A DNA stretch of 64,000 nt from Tetrahymena thermophila SB210 (lineage: Eukaryota; Ciliophora; Oligohymenophorea; Hymenostomatida; Tetrahymenidae), in NCBI RefSeq assembly GCF_000189635.1, contig NW_002476254.1:389052-453051 (forward strand). Reading direction: 5' to 3'. Below are positions 30,101 to 42,060 of the stretch, in pieces. The translations under genes were made by a program, and so were the position numbers. The notes beneath the pieces were generated by a model, which was not told where the DNA came from, did not search any database, and saw only the letters and a list, made by a program, of their open reading frames with translations. Each line of letters starts with the position of its first letter. Positions within the stretch are counted from its first letter, which is position 1.

Positions 30101-30199
30101 ATTATAAATTTACCAAGAAAAAAATTTTTTAGATATACGAAAGAATTCATTTTTCTTTTTTTTCAAATAATTAACAGTTGAAGCATTCCTATTTCTCAT
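27110..30199 (-). CDS. Membrane protein with degenerate histidine-kinase-like ATPase domain
   Basis: One open frame of 1,029 residues. From the ATG at 30,199 a Lys-rich leader runs into four or five membrane segments (LIYLVVALLCFIDIIVAIVM, YIYLLSIIQIIQALFVIVAV and further ones to about 29,620). A cytosolic region follows (MFKLKNVIPNSLLVVQFD...). An Asn-run segment lies at about 27,840-28,100. The C-terminal ATPase-like part has DEAKLQHLIFNLFQNAVENT (N box, about 27,665-27,725) and GIRMAAKLSQLIGPYNS (like the G2 box). I see no HExxP phosphoacceptor block and no DxGxG, so it is probably a non-phosphorylating sensor relative. Coding-like sequence extends upstream but is interrupted (see 30,200-30,949), so the true N-terminus may be lost or longer. 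Confidence 0.65.
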
Positions 30200-30949
30200 C
30201 ACTACTCCTGCTTCTCCAGCAAATAGGCTGCAATAAGAGCGATGACTTCAAAAATACAGGTATTCCTTTTTTAATAAATTAAATCACACAAGTTTTCCAA
30301 GTAAATATCTTACAATACACCTACTCAAATGTTGAATACTATTTATATTACAAGATATTTATAGATAATTGTTTCAAATTTGCTGTACTTCTCTTTAAAC
30401 TTAAAGTTTTCTATTATTTTTATATCTTTTTGAAAGATAAGATAATCTAATTCTTAAAATATCCAATCTCCTTTTGTATTATTAAATATCTGATATATGT
30501 ATTTCCTAATTTTAATTTTTAGAATCAACCCTTTTTTATGTCCTATATTTTTGCGCTTTTATCACTAAAAAATATTAATTAAAGATTGTTGTTGAATATA
30601 TGATGGAGAGATGTAGACAACTACTATTTTAATAGCTTAAACTAAATTTTATATTTGCTAATTGTTGTCTTAACTTTTGTTTAAATATTTCTTTTCTGCT
30701 TACTGCTTGAATATTGTCAATCAATATTTAGATATGAAAAGTAGTAGTAGCAGTATTTGATGAAAACTCTTTAATTAAATAACCAATCTTTTTTAATAAT
30801 CTTTTTATTTGATTTCTTTTTTTAATTGTTTGGTACTTACTAACTTTACTTTGATTTAATTTTTCTTCCTTTTATTTCTTTTTATGTATGGCTAGACTTA
30901 AAATTTCTAAATTTTCTTTTTCTTATTTGATATTTTACGATTTGTTCAT
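30200..30949 (-). pseudogene. Interrupted 5' coding-like region of the histidine-kinase-like gene
   Basis: Protein-like sequence continues upstream of the ATG at 30,199 but in other frames. From ATG 30,949 (MNKSQNIKQEKENL) one frame gives TTTFHIQILIDNIQAVSRKE and LRQQLANIKFSL. After an A6 run near 30,535 the sense shifts to a frame with NNTKGDWIFQELDYLIFQKD and KYSKFETIIYKYLVIQIVFN. That frame meets TGA at 30,325-30,327, then resumes as LENLCDLIYQKRN and FEVIALIAAYLLEKQEQ, and stops at TGA 30,199-30,201, overlapping the downstream ATG by one base. No GT..AG pair I tried restores frame across the TGA. Either this is decay, or sequence errors, or an intron I could not place. Confidence 0.45.
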
Positions 30950-33040
30950 TCGAGCTCTATGAATAGATTGGTATAATCATCTTTTTTTTGGTAATAATAT
31001 TCACAATATTTGTAATTGAAAAACAAGGCAGTGAATTTTTAATAAATTTCTTTCATTAACGCAAATCACCTCAAAATCAATTAATCTATTTATGTATTCT
31101 GAAATAAATAAATAAGATAAATAAAGTAATTTTTATAATTTATAAATTCTCAAACAAGTATATAACTATTTATTAAAAATCTATTTTAAAAATTATAGAA
31201 AAGGAATACTAATATAGCAATTAAAATTCAAAATACTTTCTAATTTAAGGATCAAATAAACTTTAAATACACTCGTACCAGATTAATTACTAAAAAAGAT
31301 AATTTTTTATATTAAAACATTTTTAATGATTTAAAATATTTAAAATCAATGTTGATAAATTTACTTTTATGCTAGTATTCAAAAATACTTTGATATTTTT
31401 TAAAAAAGAACTTATATTACCAATAATAATAATGGATAAATGTATGATATGACCACATTTTTAATTGTTATATTTTACTTATTAATATTTGTAAACTAAA
31501 AAACTATTTTGATAATTAGAATGATGTATGAATTTATTTCAAATATTTTGTTATTTCTATTTAATTATACAACTTATTCATAAATTTATTTACTAAATTA
31601 CTATTTAATTATTGCAATAAATAATACAGTTAGTTTAAAAATTAATCATATAATATTTTGTTAAAGATTTTAGTTTCGTAAATAAAAGTATAAGAAATAA
31701 AATGTTTAAGAGTATTTTTATTTAGTAACTAACTAAATCTACCAAATAATTATAATCATTTAATTAATAAGAACAAAAATGACTAAAATTTCATAATGGA
31801 CTACAAGTTTTTCTTGATTCTTGATAATTAAAAAATTGATTTTTTTAAAATTTAAAAAAAGAATAAATTTTTATATAAAAAATGATAATAAAATATTTTT
31901 TATTAAACAATTTTTATTTTAAAAATATTCTTAGAAAATGTTACAGTAAGCTGCATAAATAAAATTCATTATGGTTTTCAAGCGGTGGATGATAGTATTT
32001 TATCGATTGTGTTTATGTATATGACATAAAGATGGTCAGTATTAAAAATTTCTTAATTTTACATACTTTAATGTGTAACTTGTAGAAATAAAATATATTC
32101 AATAAAATTTATAAAATAAAAAAGAATCTATGAGTAGATTTATTTAATATCAATCCCATATTCTATTTCAAATAATATAATTTAAAATATTATTGATGCT
32201 ATCCTAAAAATTTTATTGAAGAACTTTCACATATTTAATCTAGTAATTTGTTTATCTTAAAACATAGAATTTATTGATGATTTTCAAAAAGCAGAATTTC
32301 TTCTAACATGATTAAAATTTTTCCAGCCTTTTTTCCTGTATTTGAATAATTAATGAGTGATACTTTTAGATCATTTGTAAAATATCTAAATTTTGGTTTT
32401 TAATAATTATTTGAATTCCTACAAAGTGGATGATTTTATTATTAATTACGTAAAAAGAAAGTTTACACTATAATAATAGATGGGGTAACATATTTTAAGA
32501 TAAAAAGCAAAATTTAATAAGCATTTTATAAGTTTTAATCATCTTAAAGGCCAAATCCAGTTTTGATAACTAAAAATTTTTGAAATTTAGAATGATATTT
32601 ATTTCTAATTTATAATCATAAATAAATAATTTCTAGATCAATCACTGTGTGATAAAAAATAAATATTTTATTTAAGAAGATATAAATTTACATATTTTTA
32701 CACAGATGTATTCTTTCTTACATACATATATAAATACAAAATTAGGCGGTTAGATAATTAATGAATTGCATTTTTTATTTAGTAATAATATAAATAAATG
32801 GTGGTTTGATTAATAAAAGTAAATTTTTTATACGAAAGAAAGCAAAGAATTTAATCTAGCGAAAATAAAATAACATAAAATTATTGGTTGATTGGTTGGT
32901 TGGTTTATTGATTGATTGATTGATTGAAAAAACGAACTTGACTAATGGCTGGATGAACATTATTGAGATATTTCTAATTTTTATTAATATTTTTATTGAT
33001 CCACTATTAGTTATTTAGTTATTTGAAGATTGTTAAGTGA
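30950..33040. other. AT-rich intergenic region with a tetranucleotide tract
   Basis: About 2 kb with no supported gene. A TTGG/TTGA tract lies at about 32,884-32,926. A slightly less AT-rich patch at about 31,945-32,040 has no long open frame. Confidence 0.5.
32884..32926. repeat. TTGG/TTGA tetranucleotide tract
   Basis: Successive TTGGTTGA, TTGG and ATTG units, ending in four GATT repeats. An imperfect microsatellite in intergenic DNA. Confidence 0.8.
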
Positions 33041-35551
33041 TCATATTTAGTTCATTCTGTTGCGTATAAATTCTGGCCACTATTATTATGGAATATTTTA
33101 TTTAATAGCTGCATCGTACAGTTATTGTAAATCCACATTTCTAGAACGATGATTTTAAGGAAAGCTGAATTTAACATTTAAGGCTTCTTTGAAGAAAATT
33201 TTTTTGCGATCTTCAGCGTTTTATGTTACTGGATTATTTATTAACAATTAATTTGTGATAACAAAATCTCCTGTTTAAGAAGACAATCCTGCAGATGATT
33301 ATGTTTCAGAATCTCTCTCTGATTATAGATTTTTAATAATCTAATACGAGTGATTATCTTTAATGTATTTGAGGTTGTTGATATCTTACTTTTTTATTTA
33401 CTCCATCATTTCGCTTTGCATTTTCCAATATTAAACCTTTTCTTTTTCCTTTTATGTTAAGCTCTCTAGTTTTTTTAACTCCTGTTCAAGCATCATGATT
33501 TCTCTATCTTAAGAAGTATTTGCCATGCTTAAATTTAAATTTTATTATCTTTCTTTGAAGTATCTTACTCTCAGAGCTTTCTCGTCAGCAAGGAAAATTA
33601 AGCGATCCCAAAGGATAAGCATACCTACATTTTTGCTGTCATTGTGCAAAACTGTTATCTGCTAGCGTTAAAGTTAAATTTATTACACATTATGGTGGAT
33701 TTAAATCGCATTTTCGTTATTAAAGCGGATGCTTTAGCTCTAGCGAATGACAGCATCTGAAGCTTCTATTAACTAATTATTTAACTAAGAATAGGGTTAC
33801 TATTTTAATTTAGCAAGACGAGATCCTATTTATTATTCAATCTAGACAATCTTTTCAGTAATTTCGCTTAAGTAAGAATCTCCACCTTCTCCAGGTCTAA
33901 AACCACCACCATAACTACTCACTGAAGGGTTTTATTTTTACTACGCTTTCCTTTTCTAAAAGGCTTCACATTCTCCTTCGGCATGCTTATCTACGTCATT
34001 AAGCTTTATATATTCTTCGCAATTAATACAAAAAACTGGCAACTCCTCTTCTACCATCTTCTAATAATTTCTATCGCTTAGAATTTCTTACTCCATTCTC
34101 TTTTAATATAAAAATGGATCGTTAGATAGCTAAATACGCTACTCAGCTTATTTTAAAATGGCTTTTTATTCCATATTAAATATCCTTCTTTACTTAGGGT
34201 TCATGCCTTATGCCTAAAATGCTGAAAATTATGATGATTAAATGCTTTAGGGACTTGAAAATACTGTAGAGTTATTTCCAAATTAACTAGTAGCTTATTT
34301 GTTGCTCTAAGGAGTTAAATACTAAGATTGCATATTGCTGTTATTCATACTTTGATTTTATTAAGGTGACTACAAAGAATATTTTAGAGCTGGGTTGTTT
34401 TAATTTAGATTCGAGTAAGCTAATTATTATTCGTACCCATTTGAGTTGTTAAAATTAGGGTTTTGTCTATAGTCTGATGAAATAGACGTGCTCTAGGTAT
34501 TTGGGAGATATTGATTAGTAATAGATGGGCCTTAGGTGATTTTTTCGTTCTGCTTATATCCTTATTAAGTTTTGTTATTTTCAATTTATGGTTTCGGCTA
34601 GCGTAAGTTGTACTATATATTTGTACTTGGTGAATTACCACCTGAATTGCTTCCTGACGAGTATGTCTATTATATTTAAGGTTACTAAAATTGCTATTAA
34701 GAAGTACTACCTATGTTTTATGGATTTTGAGATCTTTTTATAGCTTCATTATTGCTTTCTATACTAGACCTAAATCTATCTGAGCGCAGTAATTGAGATG
34801 CTTGATTGCTATCAACAGAAGTTCCTAATTGCTTTTATAATTAGCTCATCATTTTAACAGTATCTTCATATTTCTAATACATGACTTATGTATCATTTAA
34901 ATTTATTTAGTTATTATTATGAATATAATTGTTATTATTGTTATTATTTATCGAAGCTGGCGTTCCTTATTGGCGAAAACGACTGTCACCACCTAATTCA
35001 TTAACTATATACATTAAGCTATCATTTATAGAGTTTTCGTGAGCTCCACCGAGAATCATATTGTTTCCACCACCGGAATTGTAGTTTCTAGTTAAATTTA
35101 AAGTTAAATCCAAAGTTTTATCATTTTAATAATTTTATCCATAACTCTTGGTTAAATCTTTATTTGTTTAAGTTTTGTAGTTTTGAAATTAGTTCAATAC
35201 ATTTTGTTAGAATTAGCGTTAATTCTCTTTGGGTACTAAATTATCGCAATCATCTAAAAGACTATCATTCATGCGAGATGCTGAATCGTCTGTATCGCTA
35301 AATATTTTCTCTAAATCTATATATTTTAAATTTTCTTCTCTTACAAAATTAGGGTTGCTATAATTCTATTATTACTAATTATGTACTCCTTGGTTGCGTT
35401 AAAAATTATTATTGAATGCTCCTCCGTTTGATTATTATAGCCCAAATTAATTATAATTCTAAATATACATGCTTGTATGATTTTCACTTTCTAATTCAGT
35501 AATTGGTTAAAGGCCTTATCCACCTCCATACTTTTATTGGTACCCTCTCAT
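33041..35551 (-). CDS. Asn/Gln/Ser-rich protein with C2HC finger and coiled coil
   Basis: One uninterrupted frame of 836 residues from MRGYQQKYGGG to TGA 33,041-33,043. The N-terminal two thirds are low-complexity Gln/Asn/Ser with an Asn run at about 34,915-34,950, apparently disordered. Near residues 505-530 (about 33,966-34,035) lies LPVFCINCEEYIKLNDVDKH followed by AEGEC, a CxxC...H...C arrangement like small C2HC zinc fingers seen in many ciliate and trypanosome cytoskeletal proteins. A coiled coil follows: REIMMLEQELKKLESLTQKE and neighbouring heptads (about 33,380-33,520). The C-terminus is a more ordered block, FSFPQNHRSRNVDLQQLYD. I do not recognise the whole protein. A structural or scaffold role is a guess from its architecture. 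Confidence 0.75.
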
Positions 35552-37716
35552 ACTAATTAGTTAATTATTTTAAATCAATCTAAATATTTAAACAAAATGA
35601 CTTTTTTAAAAAACTATTATATTTTATTTTTTTAATTTGATGTTCCTATCTATTTTTTCTTACCTTTCAAATACTATAAACCAAAATCAAAAACAAAAAA
35701 AAGTTTATTTTACAATTCTTATCATATTCAATTTTTCTTTTGTAATTTATTTATTTTCTATTTATAAATATAAATAATTCGACCATGATTTCATATTAAA
35801 ATTTGAATATATTCTTTTTCATCACACTAACTAAAACGAATATTTTTCATCTTATGAAATGGATTCTATTTTCTTTCATTCAACTATATTACTAATTAGC
35901 TTAATTCTTACAATAGTTTTTATAATTATCATTATTTATAATTAAATAAATAAATAATAAAATTCGATTTTAATATAATAGATAATTAAAAATATACAGC
36001 TGATCAATCAAATATATATTATTATTATTTATTAATTGATAATAAATAATATTAATTTGAAATTTTAAGTTTAAATTCTAATCTAAAAAAATATATTTAT
36101 TTCCTAAAAATTTAAATTATAGTTATTGTATTTCTGAAATTTCTTTTACTTCTTTCTAGAATAAATATTAAGATTTTACAAGTTTGTTTTTGATGTTAAC
36201 TTTATTTTAATTAATATTACTCAATTATTTATATTTAGCATTTTAATTAAATATTTCTACATTTATTTTGTTTTAATAATAAATATTTTCTTTAAAATCA
36301 TTTTTTTTTAATTGAAAAGATATTTTGATATTAAAAAACTTCATATTTTAAAAATGGAGATAAGTTTTAATATTTATCATGAAAAGTTAAAATGCTTATT
36401 TTTAATTTCTATAATTACTTTTTTAAATTAATTATTGTAAACTCTCTTTTTTAAGATCCCCCTTATAATAAGATCTCCCACTATTATAAGACCCCTTATT
36501 TTTTTTGTTATAAGACCCCCTTTTTCTAAATGGAGGAGGAAGAGAGGGGATCTTATAATAGAGAGTTACAGTTCATATTTTTTGTTTATTCTGTAAAAAA
36601 TACAAATATAATTTAATAAAAAATTGTATCTTATAAATATCTACATTATAATTTTTTGGTTAAAAAATTAACCTAAAATAAATATAAACGAAATACTAAG
36701 TATTTATTAATTAATTTGAAATTTTTAATTACTATCTAAGCCATTTTCTTATTAGTAATAAATTAATTATTAAAAATAATGATTTTGAAGATAAAATAAA
36801 TCTGATCTATTTTTTTTCAAAAATTTAATCCATCAATTGACGAAATATGATCAAAAAATTTTATGAACTCATAATACATAAAAAATCAAATCTTATTTTT
36901 TGAGATCTTTTTTTTGTTTAGATAGAAATTTTGAATTGGATTGATGGGATGCAATAATTAATTTAGAATAAATTGTAATATCTATTCAAATTATTTACTA
37001 ATAATTCCTCAAAATGGCCTTTTTTATAATTTTACTATCGATTATTTACCATAAATAACTAAAATACCTTTAAACCTAAAAAAATTCTAAGATTCTTAAA
37101 TTTTGTATAATGTTACTTTAAATTTTTATTAAAAAATAGAACATATTTAATATTTTAAAATAAATATCTAATAGCTTTGCCCTTACACTATTTTTTGAAT
37201 TATAATTGTATGGAAATTTAAAAATGTATTCAGATTTAATAGAGAAAATTACGTATTGTTTAATAATTAACAATTAAATATTATCACGATTATCACATTG
37301 GGAGAATTTACACTTTCAAATGAAATTAATTATGATTTTTTATCCAAATTAGCTCCAGAAAAGTGATGATTAGTGGAAAAAACTAATACCAAAAAAATTA
37401 AAAATGATTGATTTAAAATTCAATATTTTCAATATTTTGTGCATATTTTTCGAAATATTATACATCATCAGCATCTTTACAAAATAATTTAAAACTCCAA
37501 CAAGTTTATATAAAATAAATTGGTATATTTGCATTTCCTTTGTCATATTTACACGAAATATTGTGAATTGAATGAAGTCTCTTTCTCTCTCTTTTTGATT
37601 GATGCTTTCACATTTATTATTTAATTGGATTAAAAATAATAATTGTGTTTCGTCTCTCTTTGATAATTTATTATATATTAATTAAAGAAATAAATTTTGG
37701 CAAAAAAACCAGAGAG
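35552..37716. other. AT-rich intergenic region containing an inverted-repeat element
   Basis: Divergent spacer of about 2.2 kb between the C2HC-protein gene and the amino-acid transporter gene. No coding sequence; the only distinctive feature is the inverted-repeat element at 36,436-36,570. Confidence 0.6.
36436..36570. repeat. 135-bp inverted-repeat element, MITE-like or structured RNA
   Basis: The left arm TGTAAACTCTC...AAGATCCCC (36,436-36,461) and the reverse complement of the right arm GGGGATCTTAT...GAGAGTTACA (36,546-36,570) match over about 25 bases with two mismatches and one single-base gap. Between the arms are several variants of TTATAAGACCCC and one CTTATAATAAG palindrome. The GC-rich blocks stand out sharply from the surrounding, nearly pure AT sequence. 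There is no open frame. I see no clear target-site duplication. It could be a non-autonomous transposon, a remnant of germline-limited DNA, or a hairpin RNA. Confidence 0.6.
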
Positions 37717-39309
37717 ATGAACAGTTTAAATTCCTCATTTAAAGTTGAATTCAAAGAAACTGAACTAAAATAAACGTTTAGTAAAGCTCCATCCCGACAA
37801 TAGAGTCAGATATATATAAGTTAGCTTTCTGAAGCTTCAAATCAGGATATTACATTCAGTGAAGAGCTACCATAAGAGGATGGCAATGAAATATTCGATA
37901 AATCATTTAATTCACATGAAATAAATACAGAAACATAAGATAATGAGGATTAGCTCTATTATTACCCTAAAGTTATTGATGTCAATAGAAATAACTTAGT
38001 ATTAAAGAGGCATTTTTCAAAAATCGACTACAAAGGAAGCTCTACTGAGTTTTAATCATTTTTGTTGCTCGCAAAATATTTCTTTAGTGTAGGTATATTA
38101 GCTCTTCCTTATGTGTATAATTTAACTGGGCTTGTACTTGGTAGTGCTTTACTTATATTTACTTCCGTTTTCACTGTGTATTCTATACATTTAGTTATTG
38201 AAATTCATAAGGATATGATTCTAAAGAATGAGTAATAGCGTGTTTATGTAAAGTTAAATGCCTCCATAACAGATATAGCTCATAAAGTTTATGGAGTCCC
38301 TGGTTAAATGTTTTGTAGAGTATTTGGCTTGATAAATAACTTAGGAGGCTGCATTTCATATGTTATATTCTTTGAAATGTACATCATTTAGATAATTTAA
38401 ACCTATTTGATCAAAAATTTAAGCTATGAATAGGCACATTTAATCGCTGCTCTAGTCGCATTCGCTATTCTTTTTCCATTTAGCACTGTTAATCATTTAT
38501 CCTTATTTTGGTAAACAAATTTAATAGGTTTCTTTTTTGGGTTAATTGGAATTGGAATTATGTTTTATACTGACTTGAATTTCATTTCAGAGGTTGGTAC
38601 TCTATCAAGATAGAAAAATGACTTATGGAGAACAGACCATTTCTTCCTGGCTCTTGGAATAGTAGTTTATAGCTTATAAATTATTCCAGTTGCTCTTAAT
38701 GTCAGAGACTGTATGGAAAAACCCCATAAATTTTTGCCTGTTTTCTAATTTTCTACAGCTTTTACATGTTCTATATATCTAATGTTTGGAATTGTAGGTC
38801 ACTTAGCTATGGGAGAATATGTAGATGGTATAGTCCTCATTAATTTCGCACCTTAGACACTAAAAGGAATGCTTGCTAGATTACTATATACGATATCAGT
38901 TTTACTTTCTTATCCACTCAAGTTTTATGTAGTTATTCAACTTTATGAGAACCTAAAATGCTTTAAAGAAAAAATATTTTGCCAAGAAAGGTATGATAAA
39001 TCAGATTATAAAACTTTGTTTAATGCTTAAATGGCCATTGCTAAAAGATATATATGTCGTTATGGACTCATATTATTTATTTTTATAATCAGTCTGTTGA
39101 CAGTTAAGTTAGCAAAAATTATCTCATTGCTAGGTTCCTTTGCAATTCTTATCTTGCAATTCATAATCCCTTAATTATGTTACATGAAATATTTTAATGT
39201 TTCTCTATCCAGAAAGATTTATGGATATTCAATTTGCTTTATTTTCCTAATAGCCTCTATCCTTGGTGTTTACAAGTCAATAGAAAGTTTATTTTTCTCA
39301 GAGCTTTGA
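37717..39309 (+). CDS. Amino-acid transporter, AAAP/AVT family
   Basis: Single-exon protein of 530 residues. The acidic, polar N-tail is about 110 residues (MNSLNSSFKVEFKETELKQT...). The first segment has the family opener FLLLAKYFFSVGILALPYVY, equivalent to the G(I/V)LALP motif of AAAP (AVT/PAT-like) symporters. About ten more segments follow, including LVLGSALLIFTSVFTVYSIH, NNLGGCISYVIFFEMY, ALVAFAILFPFSTV, FFALGIVVYSLQIIPVALNV, LSYPLKFYVVIQLYEN and a final ILGVYKSIESLFFSEL. The long cytosolic N-tail is typical of vacuolar or lysosomal members (AVT, SLC36/38). Direction and substrate are not determinable. The start has an A/G-rich context (AGAGAGATG). Confidence 0.88.
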
Positions 39310-40479
39310 AAAAATTAAATATATACTACAAAAAAAATTACTAAAATGTAAAAATATCTGATTTATAATTTAATTACTACTATATAATTTATATATTATA
39401 TTTGATTTATTTTTAAAATATTGATTAAGCTATGAATTTATATTCAAAAAACATGTATTGTTACTTTAAAAATATAAAATTACAGTATATTTATAAGTTA
39501 AATTGCTTAATATACAAAGTTTTATTTATTTTACTGAAAAAATTGATTTGTTCAAATAAGAGAAGTTGATTAGAACTTTTTCTGATTAAACCTTCAATTA
39601 GCATAATCACTAATTATTAGCCATTGGCATCCACAATATAATTTATTTTTGTATTGTAACAGTTGTTTGTTTTTAGAATATTTAAAGATTTACATATATA
39701 ATTTGTATTGCAACTTTAAAAAAGGTTTAGTTAAAAATAATTTATTATTTATTTTCTTTTTAGAATTTCATTAAAAATAGATTTATCAAGTTATTTTATT
39801 TTAAATATAAAATTAATTTAAAAAAACAAATTTATGAATTTAAAATATATCATAAAGAAAAAAAATAGCAAAAATCAAAAAATATAAAAAAATTAAACTA
39901 AAATTATTTATTTATTTGTTTGATAATTTTTTATTTTAATTAAAAAACCAATTAATAAAAATAATATTTTGAGGTTAAATTTAAAGAAAATATATCAATA
40001 AATTTTACTTTTTTGAACAAAATTTATACCACAAAAAATATTAACAAGACTTTAAAAATGAGAAGTATTTTCATATTAAGATGAGTAAAGAAAGTATGAA
40101 CATGATATTTTGTTTTTATTTGAGTAAATGTAACATATTAATAATAATAGTATTTGTATAAAAATATATAAATATTTTAATCAAATAATTAACATAGGAC
40201 TATAACTTTTTATCTACATAAATAATAAAAAAAATATAATAATTAATCTTATTTAAAAACTTCTACAATCGACATAATAATAACATTTATTTATTAGACC
40301 ATTTTTGTAAGAATTTATTACTGAATAGGTTTTTCTTTTGAGATAGAAATAAAGGGCTAAGATTTTAATTGGATACTAATAAAAAAGGAATAAAATATTG
40401 ATCTTTTGAAGTAAAAAGTATTATTACTTATTTTTTTATAGATATAAATTAAAATCTAAGATTAACGATTAAAATCTAC
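39310..40479. other. AT-rich intergenic spacer
   Basis: Tandem-oriented spacer between two plus-strand genes. A short minus-strand stretch (about 39,560-39,700) reads NYIVDANGQQLVIMLIEG, but it has no start or splice context. Otherwise nothing seen. Confidence 0.55.
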
Positions 40480-41578
40480 ATGACTGATACATCAAATATT
40501 TCTGACTTTAAAAGCTTAATTATGAATTCCGTTAGCAGATCATTAAATACTATATTCTTGAGCAAAGCTGCTTTCTGCTAAACCAAGCAAAAATTAAATC
40601 CCTTAGTTTTATCTGGTGCTTCTGGAGCAGGAAAAGTACTTAACACATCATTTTTTAATAAAATTATAAAAAATTCGATTAATGATCTGAATAGTATTTT
40701 AATAACTATGTTTATTTAATAAGGGAACACTTTATGGGATGCTTAAAAGTAGAAACCCTAATTTATTTGACTTAAGTGTTAGTTGCACCACTAGAAAACC
40801 CAGACCTGGTGAAGCTCATGGAGTTCATTATTACTTCATTAACCATGAAGAATTTTAAAAGGTAATTAATTAATACTGAAATAATGACTAAGTTTTTTAA
40901 AAATTTACATAATTATCAATTCCAAGTATCAAAATGTAGTACTTATAAATTCATGAAAATTGTTTCAAAATTCATCTTTATTATTAAAAATTGAAATTAT
41001 AGTTAATTGTATTAGTATTTTACTTAGAAAAATTTAATTACTTTATTAGGAAATTGACTAAGATAACTTTGCAGAACACTGTTTAGTACATGGCAATTTT
41101 TATGGTACTTTACAAAAACAAGTTTTTTCATTTATGGATAAAGGAAAAGTAATTTTATAAAAAATTAGTTAATAGCTTTTAGATTATTTATATAAAATTG
41201 CAAATATAAAAAAGATATGTGTACTTGATATTGATGTTTAAGGAGCTGAAAAAGTACACAAAAAATTCCCTAGCTGGAATTACGTATTTATCAATGTACC
41301 ATCATTGAAAATCTTAGAATAAAGATTGAGAGGAAGGTAAATCATAAATATATTTTTTAACTAAGCATAAGAGCTGAGTTTTTAATTTAATAAAATATAA
41401 TAGAGGTACTGAAACTGAGCAATAAATTTAAACTAGATTAACTAATGCAGTAAAAGAAATAGATTCTAAAAATAAACTAGGTTTCTATCATGAAATTCTT
41501 AATGACACATAAGATCAGGCATATAACGATTTAACAACTTATCTTAAAAAATAATATCCTGGTGTTCCTATAAACTGA
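40480..41578 (+). CDS. Guanylate kinase
   Basis: Catalyses ATP + GMP to ADP + GDP in purine nucleotide recycling. It has five exons with short AT-rich introns. The P-loop [11 protein letters not shown] is cut by intron 1 and completed by GTLYGML. GMP-binding residues follow in [20 protein letters not shown] (Thr-Thr-Arg-x-Pro-Arg-x-Gly-E plus the Tyr pair). Then come [16 protein letters not shown] (GNxYGT), [16 protein letters not shown] (the D-x-D-x-QG motif), [20 protein letters not shown] (lid) and a tail ending YPGVPIN. About 45 residues precede the P-loop, longer than the human enzyme; an internal Met ([10 protein letters not shown]) is an alternative start. All key motifs are intact, so it should be active. 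Confidence 0.93.
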
Positions 41579-42060
41579 AAAAGATGAGGATTAATTAAAA
41601 TAAGATTTGTTTCTAGATATCAAAATAGCTATTAAATCAGTTAAATATTAAAAATTTAATTTATAGTGTTTTAATTTGCTTTGTTATTATTCTAGAAACT
41701 TCATATCATATGCTAAATATATACACAAAATACCTTTTTCTGATTAAATACTTGTTTTTATTATCTAAAATATATTTAATGTCATATTTTATAACAAATT
41801 TTAAAGATTATAATCTTAAAAATTAACAATAGAATATGTTACTACAAGTTTAACGTTTATGAAATATTAATAAAATGATGTGTCTGAAATGTAGTAATTA
41901 AAGATACAATATATTTAATTATGTTTTTAATATCTGACTGACTATTAAAAAAGATAAAATTTGAGTTTAATTCATCGTATTATAAAATAGACTGATTGAT
42001 TGATACATTGTAATTATATTTACTCACCAATTTTGAAATTACTAAGCAATTTAAATAAAA
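41579..42060. other. Intergenic spacer
   Basis: About 0.5 kb between guanylate kinase and thioredoxin, both on the plus strand. AT-rich; it should include the thioredoxin promoter. No feature recognised. Confidence 0.6.

Noticed and set aside
30325-30327. In-frame TGA read as selenocysteine
   Set aside because: The surrounding frame also fails at two other points and no Cys/Sec is expected there; decay or error is simpler.
39560-39700. Minus-strand protein-like stretch NYIVDANGQQLVIMLIEG
   Set aside because: Attractive composition, but no start, no splice sites and no extension on either side with similar quality; chance open frames are common when TGA is the only stop.
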